Source: Ostrinia nubilalis (lineage: Eukaryota; Arthropoda; Insecta; Lepidoptera; Crambidae). Taken from it: a DNA stretch of 64,000 bases. The notes under the pieces are model-generated. The model did not search any database and had not been told where the DNA came from. It saw nothing but the letters and a program-made list of their open reading frames with translations. The stretch's first letter is position 1. Every line of letters begins with the position of its first letter. The stretch is from contig NC_087106.1 of NCBI RefSeq assembly GCF_963855985.1, positions 665,001 through 729,000 of the forward strand, read 5' to 3'. Positions 49,301-61,300 of the stretch are shown piece by piece. Made by a program: the position numbers and the translations under genes.

Positions 49301-52300
49301 TTTTGGGGACTAGAAGCTATGATAGTTATATCAATAACGAGTCGTCAGCTTGGAGATAATTAGAGTTAGACACATTAGAAATTATCTACACTGTTCTTAT
49401 GGGTGGATTTGTGCAAAGATTTAACTCAATAAAAATCACCAAATATTGCTGAAATCGTTGGCTTAAGAGTGTAAACCTTCGTTACTTTGTCAGCCAATCT
49501 TCACCAGTTCTCAAATCCTCCTAACTTGCAGCCAATGCACGCTATGCTCGCCGCTGACAACATGGCTGAAGCAGCTGAGCTTGCAGCTGTACAAGAAGCA
49601 AGAATACGACGCACTGCTGTGCCGCCTGCATACTGTTTCACTGGAGGAAGTACACCATGCCTTGAACAACGAATTTCACTGGGACATGGCCGTCAGGGAG
49701 GTAAGGTATCTTTGAGGAATAATTAAACATGGTTTCGTGACAATCTTCCTTCATTTGACACGGACCGTGACCGTGAATACTGTGCGAGAATTGCTCGGCA
49801 TTAGCTGAGTCTCCCTTTGTGCAGATTCAAAACTCGATTAAGAGTATCCTAATAGCTCATCAGTTAGTGCCGTTATAGATACGGTTCTGCAACTCGCTAG
49901 ACCGTTGAGACAATCTGATGATCGCTTAATCACTAGGATGGCGCTATCCGATTTGTCCTGTCTGAAAATCCTCCTTTTTCTTTTGTTAAACATCGTAGCA
50001 AGTCCACCAACTATTAAATTGTTCCCCAGTATTGTTCGAGTCTTGACTGGTTAATATTTATTGACAATCGATATTAGTTTTAGGAGGTTATTTCACACTC
50101 CATACCTCACTTCGTTGTTGTCACATTGTTTTATACATCCCATTAAATTCCAGCTGATATCGTTCCGCAACTACACCAAGTACGAGCTGAACAAGTCTTT
50201 AAACGAGCTGCTGGGACAAATCAAGCTGCACCTGCTGGAAGACGTGGCCGCCGACACCAGCCGCGTGGCCGCCTGCCTGGCGGGGAACGTCACGAGGAAC
50301 GAGTTCGGACACGCTGCGCTGTGAGTATATTTATCTATAATATTTAAGCGTTAATGCCATATAATTGGTACATAAAGTGAACTTAATGCCATTGGGCATT
50401 CTCTGCCAGTACACAGTTAACCAGGAGTTTGTTCGCACGTTCTGTTATTGCGAAATAATAATTTACATGACTATAATTAACTTTTAAAAATTGTATTGCC
50501 TATCGCTTGCCGGACTCTTCCTCTGATTTGATTTACATGATTGTTAAAAATATACTTTTTTTAATACTCGTACACGGTGTTTAGCTCAAGAAAGCACTAG
50601 TTTCATCAACGTGCTCTGGCCACAACATTGACATCATTATCTATTCTTATAAGCTCTAACTGATATGTTGTACCGAGGTGGTGATAAGACAAGCAGATGT
50701 CCCTGTTAAGGGCTATTATTAAACCAATTTGTAGCAACAAAAATACGTTCAAACAATACCACCTATATGGCACTGATTTCAAATTAACTAAACAATTAAC
50801 TACAATGTCTCCCTTCTTCCTCCCCAGTTTCCTCACAGTCTTCGCTCAGACGACTACCCTCATCCGAGCAGAACTGCCCCACTTACACGAGATAGACGGC
50901 GTGAAAGAAGTAGCTTTCCTCAAGGAGCTGGCTTCACAAATAGCTCCCAACTTGGATGTCTACGCGCCGCTGAAGCAGTACTTGAAAGATGGGAACAGCT
51001 TGGAACAAGACTTGAGGAAGTTAGGAGACGAGCTGGCGATGAAAGTGGGAGATGGTGACGTGAATTTGAGATTGGTAAGTTTCATAGATTAGAAAAGCTT
51101 TTTTTTATTAAAGTAAAGCCTGAATTCATTGTGTTGACACTATGAGTACATAAGATGAAATTGGCATGAAACTCGTCATTTTGGAACCTGTAGGTCTAGG
51201 ATGCGCGTTACGATAAACTTATCGAGGTGTTTTATCGATTTTGCACGATAAGCCCATAGATTTGTCGTCTTAAATCGTCGATAAGAAGTCATGGCGCGCT
51301 TCCTAGTCCGGCTGGAAGGTTTGGGACAAACAATTTTTGTTTGTTCGAAATCTTGCAGGTTCCAAAAGTCCCAGTTTTGTTATTGTCTTTTACCATGTTC
51401 TATAGACATGAGTTTATTTTAAAACTACTTTGGTTTCAGCTTAAAAAATCTCTGGACCAAAACTCAATGGAAATTTTTGTGGTGCTACAAAACCGCAGTC
51501 TTGATGAGATGTGCCCTCACTCGGATTGTGCTGTCCTTATGGATATTATCAAGAATAACATCAACTCCACGCTTATTTCTAAAGATGTAAGTAATATTAA
51601 GATATTTTTTTCGCACTGTAGTTATTTATTTATTTATTAATATTAGGAAGACCAGGGTTTACATAATTATAACAAGCTATACATTAGAGTAAATCACAAT
51701 GAGGGTTTTCGCGAATGAAAGATCCGCTAGATGGCGGGACGTGGATGATGTGGGGTCTGACTGCTGCGTGATTGGTGAATTTTGACATATCTGTCAATGT
51801 CATGTCAAAAATAACCAATCATGCAGCATATGGACCTCGCGTCTACGTATTGCCATCTGGCGGATTTTTCATACGCGAAAACCCTCATTACCAAGTCCTT
51901 TCCGAGATATATGGAATAACGTTCGTCAGTATGTGAATAAAACCTTTTTTCGTAACCCTCAGTTACCAAAACTCCAAGAAACGGAGTTCTGGAAGTTCCA
52001 GCCCGTGTCGAACATCTTGTTCCACGTCGAACAGCTGCTTAATCACTTGGGCAGGCTGGTGGGGCTGGCCAGTACTATGGATGTGGCTGGAGTGCTCAAA
52101 GGAAGGCTTGCTCCTACCCTCGACTTGGTATTGGAGATATTGGCAGAGGATCCCCTCAATAGCGTAATCTACAGGTAAGTGTCAAACATTTGGAACAGCT
52201 GCTCAAACACCTGGGCAGGCTAGTGCTGGAGGTAGCTAGAGTGTTGAAAGGAAGACTCGCGCCTACCCTCGACTTGGTGCTGAAGATACTAGCTGAGGAT

Positions 52301-55300
52301 CCCCTCAATAGCGTCATCTACAGGTAGGTATCAAACATCTGGAACAGCTGCTCAAACACCTGGGCAGGCTAGTGCTGGAGGTAGCTAGAGTGTTGAAACG
52401 ACGACTCGCGCCTACCCTCGACTTGGTGTTGGAGGTACTGGCGGAGGATCCGCTCAATAGCGTCATCTACAGGTAAGTGTCAAGCATCTTGTTCCATGTA
52501 TGTAGAACAGTTGCGCAAACACCTGGGCAGGCTGGTGGTGGAAGGAAGACTTGCGCCTACCCTCGACTTGGTGTTGGAGATACTGGCAGAGAATCCCCTC
52601 AATAGCGTCATCTATAGGTAAGTATCAAGCATCTTGTTCCACGTGGAACAGTTGCTCAAACACCTTGGCAGGCTGGTGGTGGAAGGAAGACTCGCGCCTA
52701 CCCTCGACTTGGTGTTGGAGGTACTGGCGGAGGATCCGCTCAATAGCGTCATCTACAGGTAGGTGTTGAATATTTGGTTCCACGTAGAACAGTTGCTCAA
52801 ACACCTGGGCAGACTGGTGGTGGAAGGAAGACTCGCGCCTACCCTCGACTTGGTGCTGAACATACTAGCTGAGGATCCCCTCAATAGCGTTATCTACAGG
52901 TAAGTGTCGAACATCTTGTTCCACGTAGAACAGCTGCTTAAACACCTGGGCAGGCTGGTGGTGGAAGGAAGACTCGCGCCTACCCTCGACTTGGTGTTGA
53001 AGATACTGGCAGAGGATCCCCTCAAAAGTGTCATCTACAGGTAAGTGTCAAATATCTTGTTCCATGCTGATCAGCTGCTTAAACACCTGGGCAGGCTGGT
53101 GGGGCTGGCCAGCACTATGGACGTGCCAGGAGTGCTGAAAGGAAGACTCGCGCCTACCCTCGACTTGGTCTTGGAGATACTGGCAGAGGATCCCCTCAAT
53201 AGCGTCATCTACAGGTAAAGCCCGGTCTCTGAGTACGTAGAATTTTGTCCAGTGATCCCAAGCTATCCATCCTGATATCCGTAATTATGTTGCTGTTGCG
53301 CTCGCACACTCACTGCGGGCGCCCGTCGCACAGTCGCGACAGCAATATAATTATTAAATAACGAGCGAGCGATAAGGATGGGTACCTAGCTTGGGGTCAA
53401 TGGACAAAATTCTACGTGCTCAGAGACCAGACTATAGTTGTTTATGTCTCAATAATATTTAAGACGCTTGGGGCCTACTTTAAAGACTAACTTTTGTGTG
53501 CAACTTACGCCCGTGTAATTGAAACCAAGCCTTGAGAAATTGTATATCTAAAAACCTTCCAATCAATCTTATCTGTTGCTGAAAACCGCATGAAAATCCT
53601 ATCAGTAGTTTTTAGTTTATCGCGAACAGACGAAACTGATGCGGTGGCGTGGAGGACTTTGTTTTTATAATAATATGTAGTGATTTTTATTTATTCCATT
53701 ATTATAGTATCCACGGCATCCTAGAACAGCTGCGGCCGCTGCTAGGCAACTCCACCCTGGAGCACGATCTACAGGCCCTGACAAGCGGACTCCAAGTGTT
53801 GCATCAATACAAAACCTATCTGGAGAAACAGGACTTCAAAAGTATGACTAAACCGATCTATTATTATTTTAAACTTGAATCTATTAACAGTCCGCGCGAC
53901 CTGTCCATTGACCATTGGCATATGATCGCGCCGGCGATGGCGATCTGCACGCGTTTGTGTGGTTGAAGCTTTAGTAGGTGTTTTGACTATGATTTTCTTC
54001 AAGTTTTTTTGTAATGTCGGTATATTTGCTGCACTCCATTTCTCTCTCGTTATCTTTTCTCATTAAATGGACAATTTGACACCATTCTCCAATAATTCGA
54101 AATCACAACTTTTCTAAAAAGACACTTCATTCTGGTCTTAAAAACTTAATTAATTTTATATTACCTGTAAATTACAATTTTTGGTCGCATTTTAATGAAA
54201 AAAAAGTAGTTTATTTGAGTTAACAAAATAGTGACGTCACTAGCTTGTAGTGCCATACAAAATCTAGGGGAGAGTTTCGTTTTGACAGTTTTAAAAAGTA
54301 CGTCAATTGATTGGTGGTGTCAACATTTATCTAAAATCAGTGGTCACATAGCGAGCTTGATATGATTCGTTGTGTTGCAGTCCCAGTGTGGGAGGTGTTC
54401 TTGAGCCAGGACCGCGTGGAGTCAGCGCTTGCGGCGTTGGGCATCAACAACACCAATTTCTGGTCTATTGCTGCGCCGCGCATACACGCCGGGTACATAC
54501 TGCTCAAGCCGGTAACTATCTCTACATACTTATGTACTCAATTTGGAATATCCTTCCATTCCTTCCTTAGCGTCGTCGTGGCCTTTCTCACCGTCGGCCA
54601 CGGCATATGCTGAGTGGGGTCTCATTGCGATGGCCATCGCTGTTGCGACAGGGTGGCCCAGTGGCACTGCTCAGTTCACTTTCTCTTTCCTTGTTATGTT
54701 TTATCTCTGTCTTTTTTTCCCCTTTTTTGTCTTTGTGTGGTGTAAAACTGTAGACACTGGCTAAACTGTACAAAAGTGGCAGTAGTAAGATAGAGAGGTG
54801 GGTTGATATTTATATAGTAAGTAATAAAAAGCTGTGTGTGCGACTGATGGTAACTGTAATTAACAGCGAGATAAAGGTAAACGCGGAACTATTTACGCGC
54901 CCAGTAGATTTTTCGTCCAAGAGCACAAGGGGCATTAAACTAGGCAAATTATGATCTAAAGCTCCTTATTCACACTGCTTTTCTATAAGTCAACTGACTT
55001 GAAGTATCAATCAACTAAAGCCTTTTATTTATTTATTAAGAAAAAAAGCTGCTTGAAGACTTATATTTTGCAATCCGTTTCTTTCTACAGATCCTATCCT
55101 GGAAGCCAGGCGACCACATAGCCAACTACGTGTGCCAGCTGGAAGCCATGTCGCGCGCGCTGCAGCCGGCCGACCTGGGCGTGGTGTCGCGCGATGACGT
55201 CAGCGGCGCCGTGGCCGAGCAGCTGTGCGGCCTGCCCGACGAGCGCGCCAAGCAGCTGCTCGTGGCTCTGATGCACAACTTGAACTTCAGCTATATTGTG

Positions 55301-58300
55301 GACAAGGTGCGTGCTTTACTAAAGCCCGGTCTGTGTGCACGTAGAATTTGGTCCAATGACCCCAAGCTACCCATCCTTATCGCTCGCGCGTAATTATGTT
55401 GCGGTTGCGCTCGCACACTCACTGCGGGCGCCCGTCGCACAGTCCAGACTATACAACTCAATGACTTCTGAATGGTGTCTCCAACTTGACATGTATAGCA
55501 GATAGCAGCTCTGCTCCAGAATTGATCTTCACGTACAATATGGACAAGGTACTTATTTAATTACAGCTCTATAGCTTCTTAATTGTGTCCCCAACACTTC
55601 GGCAAAGCTAGAATCGTCCGTTCGTTTCAGCCGAAAGACGTCCACTGCTGGACAAAGGCCTTCTCCAAGGATTTCCACAAAGCCCGGTCCTGCGCCGCTC
55701 GCATCCAGGCACCTCCTGCGACTTTCACCAGATCGTCGGTCCACCTAGTGGGAGGCCTGCTCACGCTACGTCTTCCGGCTCGTGGTCGCCACTCGAGAAC
55801 TTTTCTGCCCCAACTGCCATCGTCTCTACGAGCTATGTGCCCCGCCCTCAAGCTAGAATACTGCGTAGCCAAATACGTGTGCCAGCTAAAGCCTGGTCCG
55901 TGAACACGTAGAATCCCATCCAATGACCCCAAGCTACCCATCCCTATCGCTCGCGCGTTGCTGTCGCGACTGCTCGTGGCTCTGACGCACAACTTGAACT
56001 TCAGCTATATTGTGGACAAGGTGCGTTATAAATTACAGCTCAGTAGTTTCTGAATGGTGTCTCCAACACGACATGTATAGCAGCTGTGGCCAGCTGATAG
56101 CAGCTCTGCTCCAAAATTGATCTTCACGTACATTATGGACAAGGTGCGTATTAAATTACAGCTCAGTAGTTTCTGAATGGTGTCTCCAACACGACATGTA
56201 TAGCAGCTGTGGCCAGCTGATAGCAGCTCTGCTCCAGAATTGATCTTTCTTTACGTACATTATGGACAAGGTGCGTATTTAATTACAGTTCAATAGCTTC
56301 TGAATAGTGTCCTCATCACTTCGGTGATGCCAGAAGAATACGTTGCTAACTCCGTGTGTTAGCTAAAAGACATGTCGCTAATATATCAATGCCGGTCAGT
56401 GTCGGTCTGCTCTACTGCAAAATAAGAATTAACTTCACTACTTAGATCCAGATGCAGAATGTTCTTTCAATGGTAAGTTGCTAATGAATTTTGAGTACAT
56501 TTAGCCGCAAAAAGCTATTAGCACAGAATAATAATAAGTACTACGTACAGAAGTTTTACTTCGCGAAGGTATTTAAAAAAATGTATGCTCAATGTCATTA
56601 ACAATATGGTGTAATTTAGCCTGTCTCAAGAGTCAAGCACCATTTTGTTGACAAACGTCAGTGATCGGCACTGCGCCGAAGCTATAGGGCTGACTTCAGT
56701 AAAATGATGTGACGTGAGGTGCCAAACTGCGGAAAATGGCGGAGGAAATACATGATTTAGCATGAATTATTATGAATAATATTAACTACTTATTTATCTC
56801 TCAGTGTCTTGAGGCAACTTAAAAAAGTACATTCTGTGTTTTTATTATTATTTAGGCAGTTAAATACTGCACAGTATTTAGTACACCATTTTCTTTATTT
56901 TCTTCCATCATACACAAGAATACGCGTGCGTGAGTCAATGTTCGCTCGTATGTGAGGCCTTGTCGAATAGTATCCTGTAGGTGGGCCATCGTGCGTGTTT
57001 TGTTTTCGATGTAAACTCGCGGAGATGAACAGGCCTGCTATTAGTAAGGTAAGGTTTCAAAATTTGTTGTTTTTTTGTTTATAAGCTGGGAACCGTAGCA
57101 ATTTTTATCTTGACGACAATCGAAACACTTTCGTCACAATAATTCATTGTATTTTCCCTCAGGTGACCGCAGCCCTCCTCGTACAACTGTACACAGCCTC
57201 CAACCTCACAGAAGCAGAGGGCACAGCAGTAACGCAAGGTCTACCGCGTATGGCCGCCGTGCTGCCTTCAGTACAGGCTCAGATCAGCGAGGTGGCTGAC
57301 TCTTTCGCTGAAGAGCCATTGTTCAAGAGCCTGGCCAACTTCAGCTCCGTCGGGGGACTGTTGGGATGTGAGTAGAGCTCTTGGCTAGATACTTAAGGAC
57401 TATAGAGCCTGTATGACTGCGGTGCTGCTGCCATCAGTATAAGCTCAGATCAGCGAAGTGACGGACTCTTTCGCTGAAGAGCCATTGTTCAAGAGCCTGG
57501 CCAACTTCAGCTCCGTCGGGGGACTGTTGGGATGTGAGTAGAGTTGTGGGCTTGAATAAAAAACTTTCGTTGCGGGTCCAATGACAGTTTAACTTTCCCC
57601 CGGGACAAACTTGACTTTCATTGGTTGGGTTTTTGTGGCGGTCAAGCTGTAGATCCTGGCTACACAGGAGTTGCAGTGGTGGGAACGAGAGGGGAATAAA
57701 AAAACCCTGGTTATTTTATTATCTGGCGGCCGTGACGTCACATTGTAGCTCTGGTACGGACAGGCGAACGCGGGGAAGTTTGTGGGTAAGCGGGAGGGAG
57801 AATCGTATTCCAGTGAGATGCGCAGCTCGCTCAATCGGGCTGTAAGTACTATAGCGCCTGCCTCGCATGGCCGCAGTGCTGCCCTCTGTGCAGACTCAGC
57901 TCAGCGAGGTGGCCGACTCTTTCGCTGAAGAGCCATTGTTCAAGAGCCTGGCCAACTTCAGCTCCGTCGGGGGATTACTGGGCTGTAAGTAGAGCTGTTG
58001 GCTTGATATTACAACCCGGTTATGTATTAGTCGAACCTTAATTTCGAACTCATCCTATTTTCTTCTGATTAATTTCATTGCGGATAAAATGACAGTTTAA
58101 CTTTCCCCCGGGACAAACTTGACTATACAGGAGTTGCAGTGGTGGGAACGAGACCAGTTATTATCAGGCGGCCGTGACGTCACATCTTTGCTCTGGTACT
58201 TACGGTGGGAGGGAGAGTCGTATTCCAGTGAGATACGCAGCTAGCTTGATCGGGTTGTAAGCACTATAGAGCCTGCCTTGCATAGATGTTAGTATGTAAG

Positions 58301-61300
58301 AAGAGCTGTTGGCTTGATACGTAAGGACTATAGGGTCTACCGAGCATGGCCGCCGTGCTGCCTTCAGTACAGGCTCAGATCAGCGAGGTGGCCGACTCCT
58401 TCGCTGAAGAGCCGCTGTTCAAGAGCCTGGCCAACTTTAGCTCTGTCGGGGGACTGTTAGGCTGTAAGTAGAGATATTTTATATACAACCCGGTCGTGTA
58501 AATTGAGCATGGCGGCCGTGACGTCACATTATACAGACGCAGCGAACGCGGGAAGCTATGTGGGTAAGCGGGAGGGAGAGTCGCATTGCAGTGAGATGCG
58601 CAGCTCGCTCGATCTGGTTGTAATTGCTGGGCTGTAAGTAGAACTATTGGCTTGGTATACCACCAGGTCATGTTATTTGCGCACCTGGCGACCGTGACGT
58701 CACATTGTCGATCTGGTACGCATGCATGGCCGCAGTGCTGCCCTCTGTGCGAACTCAGATCAGAGAAGTGGCTGACCCATTATTCAAGAGCCTGGCCAAC
58801 TTCAGCTCCGTCGGGGGACTGTTGGCACGGTAATACTATCTATACAGTATTCCAACTCGGCCATATTTTTGAAATAAATGTCAACAGCCCCGCGGAACGT
58901 CACCCTATGACAACATGCGATAGGGCTGCTCACCTACAGTACCCATTCTAATTACATCTGTCTACTTAGAATTTCTATCTAGTTTTGTGATTGTAATTTT
59001 TTATTTATTTAGACAAACAAAATACTTTGTGAATGGAATAGGATAAAATTACGTGATGTTTTGTGATTAGTAGATTTAATTAAAAAAATATACTAAAATA
59101 ATTTTGAATCTATGTACTAATCATAATGAGTACTTAATGACCTGTTACTTTAATTTCAGGCGGGCGAAGTCGTGGGCCAAAGCTGGTTTTATACAATATA
59201 ATTTTCATTTCAAATCAAACTGACTGAAAATGACCATTTCTGACAGTTAATGACTAGTTTTTGACAAATTTGACCGTTTAAGACGGGCAGTCAAATTCAA
59301 TCACCTTAGTCATTTTCAACATTTCAACACTAGGCCATCGACGTCCGTTTGGCACATTCGCGACACCCCTAACTTTTTCATCTCGACCGCGTCCCGAGAT
59401 TTGAAATTCGAAGGAAAGCTCGCGTTTCGTCGGTTTATATGAAGTTACAATACTGTATGATATTATTACCGTGCTGTTGGGATGTGAGTAGAGTTGTGGG
59501 CTTGAATAAAAAACTTTCGTTGCGGGTCCAATGACAGCTTAACTTTCCCCCGGGACAAACTTGACCTTTATTGGTTGGGTTTTTATGGCGGTCAAGCTGT
59601 AGATCCTGGCTACACAGGAGTTGCAGTGGTGGGAACGAGAGGGGAATAAAAAAACCCTGGTTATGTTATTATCTGGCGGCCATGACGTTACATCAATGCT
59701 CTGGTACGGACGGGCGAACGCGGGGAAGTTTGTGGGTAAGCAGGAGGGAGAGTCGTATTCCAGTGAGTTGCGCAGCTAGCTCAATCGGGCTGTAAGTACT
59801 ATAGCGCCTGCCTCGCATGGCTGCTGTGCTGCCCTCTGTGCAAGCTCAGATCAGCGACGTGGCGGACTCCTTCGCCGGAGAGCCATTATTCAAGAGCCTA
59901 GCCAACTTCAGCTCCGTCGGAGGACTGCTGGGCTGTAAGTAAAGCACTACAAACCGATTGAGCTTACTGTGCACCTAGCTGGAATGCTACTCTCCCTCCC
60001 ATTTACACTCACACTTCCCCCTTTCGCTCCGCGCGTTCGTACCAGAGCGTGGAATATGTTAGTTAAATTGGCTCACCGACTACACGTCACTTGGCGAGCT
60101 ATAGAACGGAATAAAATCCAAAACGAGATCGTTCGGTAGAAGACCAAAGCAATCGATAATGTTAAAAAATATAGCAAGCTGAAATCGAGTTCGAGCGAGT
60201 TTTCAAATGGAGATCACATCTCAATAAACGCAATGTTGGGCTCCCAACTGATTTATATACCGAAGACCTAAAAATTCCAGATCATGATTAGATTCCAGAT
60301 TAAATTATAATTCGAAACTTCTTCATTTCCAGCGTCTGAGTTCCTTGCTAGCGCGGGCAACATGCTGTGCGGGACGCCATTCTCGGCCGCTGTACCGCGC
60401 CTCTACCGAAGCGTCATCGCCAGTCCCGACAAGGCTGACAAGCCTGATGAGCGGCAGCTGCAAGCGCTACCTAGTAAGTGAAAAGTTATCGGATCTATTT
60501 GTTACTAAAGCCCGGTCCGTGAGCACGTAGAATTTTGTCCAATGACCCCAAGCTACCCATCCTTATCGCTCGCGCGTAATTATATTGCTGTTGCGACTGT
60601 GCGACTGGCACCCGCAGTGAGTGTGCGAGCGCGATAGCAACATAATTACGCGCGAGCGATAAGGATGGGTAGTAGAGATGAGACGTATTTACTAGAACAG
60701 ATCCACACACTAGGTATTTTACAGTACTAAGTGGCACTCCAATTTTTAAAATACTTGATCCACCTAGTATTTTTTAAATTACACGATTTCCGACCCTACC
60801 ATCAAAGTAATAGAGGTTATTATTGCATAATCCGTAGTCGTCCACCTAGTATTTTTTAAATTACACGATTTCCGACCCTACCATCAAAGTAATAGAGGTT
60901 ATTATTGCATAATCCGTAGTCGTGTATTACGCGCACCGCGTATTTCTCGCTAAGCTTATGTGCGAACGTAGAGATTCACTCCGTCTCTGTCTGACAAACA
61001 AATTTGAGCGCAGGCAGGTGTGAGATAGGAATAGCCTGTTGAAGTATGAAGGGAGGATATCAATAAATCAACAGCCAGCAAAAACATTATTATTCAATTT
61101 CAAATTGCATTATTAATACTACGGTTGTATCTTTTCAAAGAAAATTGTATTTTAAAGTCATAATACGTGGATTAGTCCGCACTAGTCGCGTCAAGTATGG
61201 TAAATTACTACGTACTAGGTGGAATAGGTATTTGGATCAAGTATTAATAAATACTTGGAATAGGTGCACCTAGTATCTTTACCTAGTATAACTCATCTCT

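Noticed and set aside
49487..49726. Open frame of 79 residues over exon 26
   Set aside because: It is a shadow. The frame imposed by exons 25 and 27 is a different one and gives the Cys-rich SQCTLCSP sequence.
54543..54764. Hydrophobic 73-residue open frame as a membrane segment of the transporter
   Set aside because: It lies in intron 32 after a good donor, has no acceptor in phase, and its hydrophobic run comes from a pyrimidine-rich tract.
14916..59940. Exon copies as mutually exclusive alternative exons, as in Dscam-type genes
   Set aside because: Most copies lack a phase-compatible acceptor, many have frameshifts or stops, and reading through from the donors hits stops. The open copies in arrays D, E, F and G still lack a proper 5' boundary, so they are better described as exon-derived repeats.
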